Assembly (NCBI GenBank): GCA_963752695.1
Contig: CAVVZB010000004.1
Location: 180,444 to 244,443 of the forward strand
Source: Bog-113 sp963752695
GTDB taxonomy: Bacteria; Acidobacteriota; Terriglobia; Bryobacterales; Bryobacteraceae
Direction of reading: 5' to 3'
Length of the DNA stretch: 64,000 nucleotides
Part shown: in pieces, positions 26,657 through 34,513 of the stretch
How the letters are laid out: each line of letters begins with the position of its first letter
How positions within the stretch are numbered: position 1 is the stretch's first letter
The notes under the pieces: model-generated
The model's input: the letters and a program-made list of their open reading frames with translations, nothing else
Told to the model about the DNA's origin: nothing
Database searches by the model: none
Position numbers and translations under genes: made by a program

Positions 26657-27564
26657 ATGCTGTCACCAAGCTTGCGATCAGCGCCAACCCAAGACGGCGT
26701 TGCTGCCGCGTCTCTTCGAAGCTTGCTCGCAAGGTTCGTCAAAATCGGAAGCATCGGATTTGGCAGTGGCATGGCCATTGTCGCTTTGATGGAGGAGGAG
26801 TTATTGCGAAAGCGCAGAATCATCTCCCTCAATGAGTTCATAAGCGGAGTAGGGCTCGGACAGCTCCTCGGGGCGTTCGCGGTGAACACGGCGATCTTCG
26901 TTGGCTATCGTCTTTTCGGCCTTGCAGGCGGATTACTGTCGGGCGGCGCATTCATGACGCCTGCATTTCTATTGGTTCTATTTCTGTCGGACCTATACTT
27001 TCGTTACCACGCGATCCCCGCCCGCCAGCGCATGATTGCGGGACTCGGACCTGTAGTAATTGCTTTGATTGTTGACGCCGCATGATTGATAGGGCGGCGC
27101 GTGCTGCATTTGTCGTCTACCGTCGTGATTGCTGTAATCGCGTTTGCGGCCGGTGTGGCTCAACTGAACGCAGCTTTCGTGCTCGAAGTCGCGGGCGTAA
27201 CTGGGCTGATCTTGTTGATCTTCATCACGTGTTTTAAGATCGGCATGCTGTTCTTTGGTGGCGGTTTCGTGCTTGTGGCCGTTCTCCAAAATCGGCTTGT
27301 GACTCAGCCTGGATGGCTGAGTCCACGGGGGTTTCTCGACGGATTGGCTATAAGCAACCTAGCGCCAGGGCCAATCGCACTGATTGCGACGTTTGCGGGT
27401 ACCGCCAGGGTGGATTCTCTGGCGCGCTTATCGCCACGGTGGCGGTGTTCAGTCCAGGCATTCTGTTAATGCTCGGGATCAGCCATGAATACCAGCGTTT
27501 CCGGGGTGACGAACGCGCTCAGCATTGCTCGCCGGACTTCGATGGCATCCAGTGTTTGTGTTGA
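26657..27564 (+). pseudogene. chrA: Chromate transporter ChrA, disrupted
   Basis: Translation shows the N-terminal ChrA half (FVKIGSIGFGSGMAIVALMEEELL, GLGQLLGAFAVNTA, GGAFMTPAFLLV). An in-frame TGA at 27083-27085 then interrupts it, and the same frame resumes with the second half (FKIGMLFFGGGFVLVAVLQNRL and LAISNLAPGPIALIATFAG). Near 27400 the coding signal moves to the next frame (GYRQGGFSGALIATVAVFSPG) and is lost by about 27564, before a full C-terminus. ChrA exports chromate or other oxyanions. Two independent lesions argue for real decay rather than one sequencing error. It ends the run of plus-strand genes that begins at 21477, apart from the DUF302 gene. Confidence 0.72.
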
Positions 27565-27733
27565 TAGGCGGAGCCGCCGCAGGGTACTTCGGGTTGGCCC
27601 CGTGAGTCGTGGCCGAGAGTTCAGCAATCAGGTGACTGTAGTTCTAGCTGGATTCATTGCTGGAGTGTGTTTAGTGGGGTGCCAGGCGTATAAGTCGCCA
27701 CGCCTGACCGGGAGCGAACCAAGGGAGAGAATA

Positions 27734-28129
27734 ATGACGTCGTTCAGCAATTCGGGTATCGTAACGGTGCCGGGCAAGCAATCCGTGGAGCAGACCGTGC
27801 GGAAGATCGAAGAGACACTTCGAGAAAGAGGAATCAAGCTGTTCGCCCTGATCGATCACAGCGGAGAGGCGCAAGAAGCTGGCCTGCACCTGCGCCCCAC
27901 CAAGCTCCTGATTTTTGGCAATCCTCAAGCCGGTACTCCGCTGATGGTTGAATCACCCACGATTGCCATCGACCTGCCACTAAAGATTCTGGTCTGGGCA
28001 GATGACGAAGGTAGAACCCAAATGTCTTACAACGGTCCCGCCTATCTCACGGCGCGTCACAACTTGCCTCAAGATATGACACAGAAGATTTCCATAGTCG
28101 AATCGCTAGTCGCTATCGCAGCAGAATAA
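27734..28129 (+). CDS. DUF302-domain protein
   Basis: The 131-residue protein has the DUF302 pattern: VPGKQSVEQTVRKIEETLRERGI, FALIDHSGEAQEAGL, PTKLLIFGNPQAGTPLM, then DLPLKILVW. The function is unknown; the fold resembles TT1751-like dimers. The ATG has an AAGGGAGAG ribosome site. In the same frame an earlier GTG (27602) would give a lipoprotein-like leader ending LVGC, so an exported form is an alternative. Its upstream sequence overlaps the decayed tail of chrA. Confidence 0.75.
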   Translation: MTSFSNSGIVTVPGKQSVEQTVRKIEETLRERGIKLFALIDHSGEAQEAGLHLRPTKLLIFGNPQAGTPLMVESPTIAIDLPLKILVWADDEGRTQMSYNGPAYLTARHNLPQDMTQKISIVESLVAIAAE

Positions 28130-28143
28130 GACAGACGGCTTGA

Positions 28144-28168
28144 GGCCGTGGATGTCGTAATCACGGCC
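28144..28168. terminator. Hairpin between convergent gene clusters
   Basis: GGCCGTG and CACGGCC form a 7-bp stem with an 11-base loop in the 52-base gap between the DUF302 stop and the SDR stop. It could end transcription in both directions, but no clear T tract follows on either strand. Confidence 0.4.
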
Positions 28169-28181
28169 CCACCACACTGCG

Positions 28182-28937
28182 CTAGATTTGCGCGAGTCCG
28201 CCATCCACGAACAGATCGATACCGGTGATGTAACTGCTGTCGTCGGAAGCCAGAAAAACTACTGCCTTCGCGATCTCATTTGGCGTCCCGGCCCGTCCCA
28301 ATGGGATGCTCGGTATGGAGTCACGGACGAACTGGTCAACCTGCGTGTCACTCAATCCGAGGCCCGTGTTGTATCCGGCAGTAGGCACCACTCCTGGACT
28401 TATGGCATTCACCCGTATCTTACGGTCCCGGAGATCAACAGACCAAGTGCGCGCGAACGAACGCACTGCCGCCTTTGTCGCGCTGTATACGCTGAAGGCC
28501 GGATTACCCTTAACGGAGACGATCGAGGCGTTCAACACAATCGAACTGCCATCCCGCAAGAGCGGCAACGCCTTTTGAACCGTGAAGAGGAGGCCCTTGA
28601 CGTTCACATCGAATTGTTTGTCGAAATGTTCTTCGGTGATGCCTCCCAGAGGCGCAAACTGGCCGATTCCGGCATTCGCGAACAAGATATCGAGCCCACC
28701 ACGTTGCGCTTTGATTACTCCAAACAGGCGATCCAGGTCTGCAAGGTTGGCCCCATCTCCCTGGACTGCGGTGACGTCATGGCCGATCTCGGCAACGGCC
28801 CGATCCAATTCGGGTTGACGCCGGCCAGTGATGAACACGTAAGCGCCTTCAGCGACGAACTCTTTGGCGGTAGCCAGCCCGATTCCGCTGCTGCCGCCGG
28901 TGACTAACGCAATTCTTCCTGTAAGTTTCTGAGACAT
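28182..28937 (-). CDS. Short-chain dehydrogenase/reductase (SDR)
   Basis: The 251-residue protein is a classical SDR. It has the cofactor loop TGGSSGIG (residues 13-20), NAG at 88-90, catalytic Ser138, Tyr151 and Lys155 (YSATK), and ISPGVVPT. Arg39-Arg40 after the second strand suggest preference for NADP(H). The substrate cannot be predicted. It is the last gene of the minus-strand cluster that begins at 35410, 77 bases after the P460-like lipoprotein gene. Confidence 0.9.
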   Translation of the reverse strand: MSQKLTGRIALVTGGSSGIGLATAKEFVAEGAYVFITGRRQPELDRAVAEIGHDVTAVQGDGANLADLDRLFGVIKAQRGGLDILFANAGIGQFAPLGGITEEHFDKQFDVNVKGLLFTVQKALPLLRDGSSIVLNASIVSVKGNPAFSVYSATKAAVRSFARTWSVDLRDRKIRVNAISPGVVPTAGYNTGLGLSDTQVDQFVRDSIPSIPLGRAGTPNEIAKAVVFLASDDSSYITGIDLFVDGGLAQI

Positions 28938-29014
28938 ATAGTAAGAATAGTGCGGAGTGGCCCGGAGGGCTTTCAGATTCGTGCGGAATATACGGGTTCG
29001 TGTTCAACTCCGAC

Positions 29015-29503
29015 CTAAGGCATAACAGCAGCGCGCTGCGAAAGGAGGTACTTGACTCGCTCATCGGCCCGTTTAGAAGATGTTCCCACTCGTTTGAACG
29101 GGACGCCCGCGAATCTTTCGTAAGTGTAGGTGGTCCGGCTATCATCGGAAGCCACCGTCACAAACTCTACGGATTTGACTTGGTCCGGTATGCGAGCGCC
29201 GAACCAGCGGCTATCCTGCTGCTGACGCCAGGTCACGAGTGCAAGCCTCGAATTGGTTGGATAGCCGTCACCTCCTCGTGTCCGCGCATACTTGACCGCG
29301 CTATCGTTTCCGAATAGGGTGGACATGGTTGTGTCGTTTGGGCCGAATCCGGATGTGATCACCTTCCAGCCGAGCGGATTGGCCGGAAGATCGCCCACCA
29401 GCGCCGCATGTGTGTTCATCGTTGTGATGAGGCTGGGAATCTGCTTTTGGCAACTGGCAAGGATCAAAGTCAGTACCGCTGCGAGCATAAGGGATTTATT
29501 CAT
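29015..29503 (-). CDS. Cytochrome P460-like lipoprotein without a CxxCH motif
   Basis: The 162-residue product begins MNKSLMLAAVLTLILASC, a lipoprotein signal with lipobox LASC. It continues with GWKVITSGFGPNDTTMSTLFGN and RLALVTWRQQQDSRWFGARIPD, resembling the P460 fold of the next gene upstream (KNWQVISTTVREDTKTLRLISGN, then ILAKVAWRQ). There is no haem c attachment motif, so it may be a haem-free or accessory homologue. The start at 29503 overlaps by eight bases the end of the haem-binding/P460 fusion gene, indicating translational coupling. Confidence 0.6.
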   Translation of the reverse strand: MNKSLMLAAVLTLILASCQKQIPSLITTMNTHAALVGDLPANPLGWKVITSGFGPNDTTMSTLFGNDSAVKYARTRGGDGYPTNSRLALVTWRQQQDSRWFGARIPDQVKSVEFVTVASDDSRTTYTYERFAGVPFKRVGTSSKRADERVKYLLSQRAAVMP

Positions 29504-30488
29504 GCGGTACCCGAAACGATGACTGTTTACCGAGAGATTGGATTGGCATTGTGAAGACATAATCGTTCTTGCGTAGCGGCGCATGGCATCCGACGCACTC
29601 CCGCGCAAAACCTGGATCTGTTCCATAAGGCGTTAATTCCGTTCCGCCCCACTGCGCCCAGCCCCAGCCCGCGGTAGAAGAGTACTTTGCCTTGTCTTTG
29701 ATCATCAGAGCCATCCGAAAGAACTCGCCCGTTTCAACGCGGCCATTCTCGCCGGCTGTCTGACGCCATGCTACTTTAGCTAAGATTGCGCCGTCGGGCC
29801 ACGGATTGATCTTGTTTTCGGCAATAGCCTTGATAGCGATCGCGTTCCCTGAGATCAATCGCAGAGTTTTGGTGTCCTCTCGAACCGTGGTACTGATCAC
29901 CTGCCAATTCTTGTACTCTGGGATGAACGCGATGCCGTTGGGCGCGTCATGTACCTTTGTTGGCGTGTTAGCGGAGGCGATCCACTGGCGATACTGCGTA
30001 TCCGCGGGCACGACATTGGACTGTGCCGTTGCGGCACTTGGCGCCGCAGAGAGTAAGTAGTTAATAAGAATTGAAATCTGCCTCGGCGTGACGACGGACT
30101 CGGGATGCAGCGCCCTGTAGCGAGCAGGCGGCATTGCGCCCAGCTGAATCTGGTTTAGCGATTCGAACAGGACCGCATTCCTACGCTCAACAGAGACCGT
30201 GCCTAACCCGGAGAAGTTCAGGTGCATTCGGGCACTCGCCACATCGTGCACGACCAGTTGGTAAGCAGGGACGATTTCATCGAACCACCTCAATCGCGGC
30301 TGATTCGAATGGCAGGGATAACACGAATTACTCAGAATTTGCTTCACCTCGGGGGTAACCTGCAAATCCGCCGATACAGGGGAACGAAGTAACTCCGGTC
30401 TTATGAACTGGGCTACGACAAGCGTGAGCACCAAGCCGGTTATCACGCCTAAGAAGCTTCTCTTCGGAGTTCTTGTCCCCAATCTCAT
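29496..30488 (-). CDS. Haem-binding domain / cytochrome P460 fusion protein
   Basis: The 330-residue exported protein has an N-terminal membrane anchor (about residues 12-30) and a haem-binding domain with SCYPCHSNQPRLRWFD and PAYQLVVHDVASARMHLNFS. A P460 domain (about 180-320) carries the second CxxCH (ECVGCHAPL). P460-type cytochromes oxidise hydroxylamine or other small nitrogen compounds, or serve as periplasmic redox proteins. Both haem-c motifs are intact. The gene sits 11 bases downstream of the catalase-like gene. The combination suggests defence against, or metabolism of, reactive nitrogen or oxygen species outside the cytoplasm. Confidence 0.75.
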   Translation of the reverse strand: MRLGTRTPKRSFLGVITGLVLTLVVAQFIRPELLRSPVSADLQVTPEVKQILSNSCYPCHSNQPRLRWFDEIVPAYQLVVHDVASARMHLNFSGLGTVSVERRNAVLFESLNQIQLGAMPPARYRALHPESVVTPRQISILINYLLSAAPSAATAQSNVVPADTQYRQWIASANTPTKVHDAPNGIAFIPEYKNWQVISTTVREDTKTLRLISGNAIAIKAIAENKINPWPDGAILAKVAWRQTAGENGRVETGEFFRMALMIKDKAKYSSTAGWGWAQWGGTELTPYGTDPGFARECVGCHAPLRKNDYVFTMPIQSLGKQSSFRVPHE

Positions 30489-30499
30489 GACCGTGGTTC

Positions 30500-31492
30500 C
30501 TATTGGCGATGTCGTCCCGCCACGGAATAGGAGTAGACGCGCGACCGTAGAGGAGGCAGCGGATCGTCGGACAGTTCGATTCCGTCGATGAGGTGGGTGG
30601 GATCGAAGGCGAGTTCCCGCTCGGCAGCGACGCTATCTGGCACCACTGAGACAAGGGTGATGATGCCCAATTCGACTCTCTTGCGGTCATCCGGCCAGAC
30701 AATAGAGCCGTCGTTGGTCGGATCGCCGGGAGTGGGAAGTTGCAGCAAGAGGCGGAATCTGACGGGGGATATCGCGAGGCGAACAGGCAGTTCATCCCTG
30801 AGGAAATTCGGGCCTTTTGCGTTAGCTGTGACTTCATCTAGGTACTGCGCGCCACTTATAGGGACAATCTGGTATCTGCCGGCTTGCTTCTCTCCTTTAC
30901 TATTGAGGAAGACGAAAGCGTTGTTCGCGTAGTAGGACTCAGTCGCGAAGCTCACCGGAACTGGTTTCGGATCCTTAACAAACTTGAGCGCCCGGGGATG
31001 GCTATTTAGAAACTCTTCGATGGGCCAGGGATGCGGCGCCGATGAATCGGTTGCGGCTTGCGCCTTGATCAGCGCGAGGAACTCTTCGCCGGTCCCGACC
31101 AAAAAACCATTGTGCGAGAAGGCCATGATATCGGTTCCCCTACCGACTGCGAACCGAATCGCCATGCCGCGCGGTGCCGCTTCCGGGGCGTTGTCGGCAA
31201 CGGTTGTGTCCGGAGCCCCATCGGAAAACCGAATTGTGACGGGAATGGTCTTGCCATCAAAATGAGCCGCTCGCGAGAGAGACCGCGCACCGGGCGAGGC
31301 CTGGAACGATCCTTGACAGACGATACCCTTTGCATGTACGTAACGCTGATGGGCCTTTCCGCTGGGCGACTGGCTCATTACCTCGGCGATTTGTTGGACG
31401 AGGCTGGGAGACTGAGCCCGTCCTAGAGCGGTCAGAAAACACAGGCCAGTTAAGCAGATAATGGTGAATCGAATTTCGGATGTCTTCATCAT
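30500..31492 (-). CDS. SrpA-like catalase-related peroxidase
   Basis: The 330-residue protein belongs to the small monofunctional catalase-fold peroxidases. After a signal peptide (about residues 1-26) comes HAKGIVCQGSF with the distal haem His, then FSDGAPDTTVADNAPEAAPRG, and near the end RSRVYSYSVAGRHRQ with the proximal Tyr. These secreted enzymes use peroxide to oxidise organic substrates rather than mainly dismutating it. A ribosome site AAGGGA precedes the start; a second ATG follows immediately. The gene is nine bases downstream of dps, consistent with a peroxide-defence operon. Confidence 0.88.
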   Translation of the reverse strand: MMKTSEIRFTIICLTGLCFLTALGRAQSPSLVQQIAEVMSQSPSGKAHQRYVHAKGIVCQGSFQASPGARSLSRAAHFDGKTIPVTIRFSDGAPDTTVADNAPEAAPRGMAIRFAVGRGTDIMAFSHNGFLVGTGEEFLALIKAQAATDSSAPHPWPIEEFLNSHPRALKFVKDPKPVPVSFATESYYANNAFVFLNSKGEKQAGRYQIVPISGAQYLDEVTANAKGPNFLRDELPVRLAISPVRFRLLLQLPTPGDPTNDGSIVWPDDRKRVELGIITLVSVVPDSVAAERELAFDPTHLIDGIELSDDPLPPLRSRVYSYSVAGRHRQ

Positions 31493-31500
31493 CAGATCCC

Positions 31501-32001
31501 TTAAGCCACCGCTGCTGTGTCAGATAACGTCTCTGACAGGAACCACAGCCGGCGCTCGGCCTGGTCAATCCAGTTCTCGATCAGACTGGCGGTCGCAATG
31601 TCGCCGTATCGCTCGCAAAGTCCGTGAGTCCCGCGAAGGAATTCACTTAAACTCCGGTTGTCGGAACAGAGTTCCCGCAACATCTCTTCCGCGTTGATGT
31701 GCTGCTGTTCACTGTCATGCAAACGTTGATGGCGAGCGATATCGCCGATGGAGCGAATTGTCCTCGCGCCTAGCTTCCGGGCGCGTTCGGCAATATCGTC
31801 TGTTATGGCGAACAACTGTTCGGCCTGCTCGTCCAGGAGCAAGTGATAATCGCGAAAGTGCGGTCCGCTCAGGTGCCAATGAAAGTTCTTTGTCTTCACA
31901 TACAGCGTGAATACATCGGCAAGCAACCGGCGCAGGTCTTGAGTAATCGTCGTAATGGCTTCGGCGGTTATATCGTTTCTAAGTTTCTCTTTGAGAGTCA
32001 T
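31501..32001 (-). CDS. dps: Dps-family ferritin-like DNA-protection protein
   Basis: The 166-residue protein has the Dps ferroxidase signature: KTKNFHWHLSGPHFRDYH, then LLDEQAEQLFAITDDIAERA with the expected His, Asp and Glu ligands at the dimer interface. Dps dodecamers oxidise and store iron with peroxide as oxidant and can coat DNA. A ribosome site AAAGGA lies before the ATG. The start overlaps the end of the XapX gene by 23 bases, and the catalase-like gene follows after eight bases. Confidence 0.9.
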   Translation of the reverse strand: MTLKEKLRNDITAEAITTITQDLRRLLADVFTLYVKTKNFHWHLSGPHFRDYHLLLDEQAEQLFAITDDIAERARKLGARTIRSIGDIARHQRLHDSEQQHINAEEMLRELCSDNRSLSEFLRGTHGLCERYGDIATASLIENWIDQAERRLWFLSETLSDTAAVA

Positions 32002-32275
32002 GATGTCCTTTTTGCGAATATGAATCAAGTTGTGCCCCACCTACTCCGCCATTCCGGGAGGCGGCAGTCTCTCCATTGGGTCCGCCGCAAATAGATTTGG
32101 TAGTAGCAGCGCGCATCGTGCGGCTGATGAAACGATCCGCGCCGGAATAGCCCAGAGTCATCGCGAGAACCAGCAGGGCTCCCGGAAGAACCGGCGGACT
32201 CGGTACCGGGATATCAAAAACCCGGCAACCGACCCCTACCAAAAGAGAAACGATGGCGCCGATAAGAAGTTTCAT
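31979..32275 (-). CDS. XapX-domain small membrane protein
   Basis: The 98-residue protein starts MKLLIGAIVSLLVGVGCR, followed by PVPSPPVLPGALLVLAMTLGY, the conserved core of the XapX family: two membrane spans with a Pro-rich turn. Members are of unknown function and often lie near stress genes. The C-terminal 40 residues are hydrophilic and probably not conserved; part of them overlaps dps. The start is the internal ATG rather than the one six codons earlier, matching the family. Confidence 0.78.
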   Translation of the reverse strand: MKLLIGAIVSLLVGVGCRVFDIPVPSPPVLPGALLVLAMTLGYSGADRFISRTMRAATTKSICGGPNGETAASRNGGVGGAQLDSYSQKGHHDSQRET

Positions 32276-32310
32276 GCCCGTGTCACCTGTCAAATAAACG
32301 CAACTTTGGC

Positions 32311-33129
32311 TTAACCAATAAACGAAAGCAACTCAGCGTTCACCCGGTCCTTTAACGTTGAACACATACCGTGAGGTGCCCCCGGGTAGATCTTCAGAGT
32401 GGAAGCCTTGACGATCTTGGAAGAGAGCAGCGCGGACGCAACGATCGGGACAATCTGATCGTCATCGCCATGCAGGATCAGGGTGGGGATATCGAACCGC
32501 TTCAAGTCTTCGGTGAGATCGGTCTCCGAGAACGCTTTTATGCAGTCGTAAAGCGGCTTATGGCCGCCCATCATCCCCTGTAGCCAGAAGAAGTCCCGCA
32601 GCCCCTGTGAAACCGTGTTGCCGGGACGATTGGCACCGTAGAAGGGAGCGCTCAGGTCCTTGAAGAACTGTGAGCGATCGGTTAACATGCTGGCGCGGAG
32701 TTCATCGAAAGCGGCGATCGGCAAGCCAGCAGGATTCTTTTCAGTTTGGAGCATCAGCGGCGGAATCGCGCCGATCAATACCGCTTTGGCAACGCGTCCG
32801 GTGCCATGACGGCCGATATAGCGGGTGACTTCGCCGCCGCCCGTCGAGTGTCCGATATGGATCGGATCATGAAGGTCGAGAGCCGTAACCAATTCAGCTA
32901 AGTCGTCGGCGTAAGTATCCAGGTTGTTGCCGTCCCAAGTCTGCCCGGAACGCCCGTGACCACGCCGATCGTGCGCGATACACCGAAACCCGCGAGCGGC
33001 CAGGAAGATCATCTGGTCCTCCCAAGCGTCCGCGGTGAGAGGCCACCCATGGCTGAACACCAGAGGTTGTCCTTTGCCCCAATCCTTGTAGTAAATCTCC
33101 GTACCGTCCTTCGTCGTCATCGTTGGCAT
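32311..33129 (-). CDS. Alpha/beta hydrolase of the non-haem chloroperoxidase/arylesterase type (copy 2)
   Basis: The 272-residue protein is collinear with the product of 22475-23293, with no gaps and about 40 substitutions by eye (roughly 85% identity). It keeps HGWPL, the GHSTGGGE nucleophile elbow (Ser95), HGDDDQIVP and APHGMCS. The changes cluster at the surface-like segments around residues 147-171 and 229-245. It lies 36 bases downstream of rpiA in the minus-strand cluster. The two copies may be the result of a local duplication or of separate acquisition of related genes. Confidence 0.88.
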   Translation of the reverse strand: MPTMTTKDGTEIYYKDWGKGQPLVFSHGWPLTADAWEDQMIFLAARGFRCIAHDRRGHGRSGQTWDGNNLDTYADDLAELVTALDLHDPIHIGHSTGGGEVTRYIGRHGTGRVAKAVLIGAIPPLMLQTEKNPAGLPIAAFDELRASMLTDRSQFFKDLSAPFYGANRPGNTVSQGLRDFFWLQGMMGGHKPLYDCIKAFSETDLTEDLKRFDIPTLILHGDDDQIVPIVASALLSSKIVKASTLKIYPGAPHGMCSTLKDRVNAELLSFIG

Positions 33130-33165
33130 CGCATTCTCGCTTTGAAATTACTTTGAGTCACTAAG

Positions 33166-33849
33166 TTAGAGCTCTAAGATGCGGACACCATCCGGATCAC
33201 CCACCACAATCTGGAAGGCCATACCGATGAATAGTCCGTGTTCAACAACTCCCACCGTGCCATCCAGTCGCGCCTGGAGATCCGCGGCTGCTTCGATGGC
33301 GCCAAAAGAACAATCGACAATGAAATTGCCGCCGTCCGTGATAAACATTCCCCTGTTCGTGTCAGTTCGACCCAACACTTTGGCGCCAAGCGCGGACAAT
33401 CGCCGCGCCGTGGATTTCCAGCCGAACTGGGCGACTTCCACCGGAACCTGCCCATGTAACCGGTCCACCAGTTTGCTATGGTCGACCACGATGACCAGTC
33501 GTTTGCTAGCAGCTGCGACAATCTTTTCTCTGAGCAAGTTGCCGCCCCCGCCCTTGATGAGATGGAGAGTTCCAAGCTCGACTTCGTCAGCGCCGTCGAT
33601 TGTCACATCTATTTCTGGCTGCTCGCTTAAGTCCGACAGTGGAATCCCGAGACTCCGCGCCAGCTCTGCCGTGTTCTCAGAAGTCGGCACACAGATGATC
33701 TGCAATCCGGCCTTGATGAGCCTCCCGATCTCTGAGACGGCGAAAGTCGCCGTGCTTCGCGAACCCAAGCCGACCACCATGCCATTCCGCAACTGAGCGG
33801 CTGCCCACTCTGCCGCCGCTTTTTTTAGGGCGTTGATACCGTTGCTCAT
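33166..33849 (-). CDS. rpiA: Ribose-5-phosphate isomerase A
   Basis: The 227-residue protein interconverts ribose-5-phosphate and ribulose-5-phosphate in the pentose phosphate pathway. It shows GLGSRSTATF (usually G.GTGST in the family, so a shifted variant of the phosphate loop), TIDGADEV with Asp85 and Asp88, KGGGGNLLREKI with Lys99 and the catalytic Glu108, and DGTVGVVEHGLF. Its start overlaps the stop of the PNPOx-like gene by one base. A housekeeping gene inside a stress cluster could supply NADPH via the pentose phosphate pathway. Confidence 0.92.
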   Translation of the reverse strand: MSNGINALKKAAAEWAAAQLRNGMVVGLGSRSTATFAVSEIGRLIKAGLQIICVPTSENTAELARSLGIPLSDLSEQPEIDVTIDGADEVELGTLHLIKGGGGNLLREKIVAAASKRLVIVVDHSKLVDRLHGQVPVEVAQFGWKSTARRLSALGAKVLGRTDTNRGMFITDGGNFIVDCSFGAIEAAADLQARLDGTVGVVEHGLFIGMAFQIVVGDPDGVRILEL

Positions 33850-34481
33850 TAGGTAGACTTCTTAGCACTAATCTCGCGCTTCAAGTTTTCGTTCTCCTGT
33901 TCAAGCTCCTCTTGCCGTTGCTCGAAAGGGGCGAGTGCGTCCCGAATCTGCTTTTCCGTGAAGCGCGGAGTAATATGTTGGGGACAGTTCCAATCGAACG
34001 CCTCAACCCGAATTACATACACCCGCTCGATAACGTCTTTGACGCCGGGTTCGCGAAGCCGTTCGATCCATTCCCGTCCCGCATCGCCTTCCAGAATTTG
34101 AGCGCGGCCGAGAAGCTTCAACCGCGATTGGCCTGGGTAGTCCACCATGATCAGTGCGACCCGATCGTCACTGCCCAGGTTGCCCGTGCTGATGTATTGC
34201 TTGTTCCCACGGAAGTCGGCGAAGGCAATCGTCTGGCTGTCGACAACCTTGAGAAAGCCTTCGGGGCCACCGCGATGCTGAACGTATGGCCAGCCGGTCA
34301 CGCCCACCGTCGCCATGTAGAAGCTGTCCCTCTGGCCGATAAACGCGACCTCATCGGGACCGAGCCGATCCGGTGTACCCTCGCCAGTCATGATCCGCGC
34401 GTATTGGCGGCGGCTGCCATATTTTTCTTGAAGCGCCTTGACGAGCGGCGTAAAGACGAGAGATCCGAAGTTGCGTGCCAT
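33849..34481 (-). CDS. Pyridoxamine 5'-phosphate oxidase-family flavoprotein
   Basis: The 210-residue protein shows the split-barrel PNPOx fold: DSFYMATVGVTGWPYVQHRGG, then IAFADFRGNKQYISTGNLGSDDRVALIMVDYPGQSRLKLLGRA-type strands, and RVEAFDWNCPQHITPRF near the end. This subgroup usually binds FMN or F420 and is annotated as general flavin oxidoreductases, not vitamin B6 enzymes. The C-terminal 25 residues form a charged coiled-coil-like tail (EQRQEELEQENENLK). It is translationally coupled to rpiA. Confidence 0.85.
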   Translation of the reverse strand: MARNFGSLVFTPLVKALQEKYGSRRQYARIMTGEGTPDRLGPDEVAFIGQRDSFYMATVGVTGWPYVQHRGGPEGFLKVVDSQTIAFADFRGNKQYISTGNLGSDDRVALIMVDYPGQSRLKLLGRAQILEGDAGREWIERLREPGVKDVIERVYVIRVEAFDWNCPQHITPRFTEKQIRDALAPFEQRQEELEQENENLKREISAKKST

Positions 34482-34513
34482 CGCTCAACTTTTGCAGTTC
34501 GAGATCTGGAAGT

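Noticed and set aside
33167..33178. Perfect palindrome TTAGAGCTCTAA at the end of rpiA
   Set aside because: It is made by the last codons and stop of rpiA (Leu-Glu-Leu-stop), so it is probably coincidental despite resembling the dyad at 35438.
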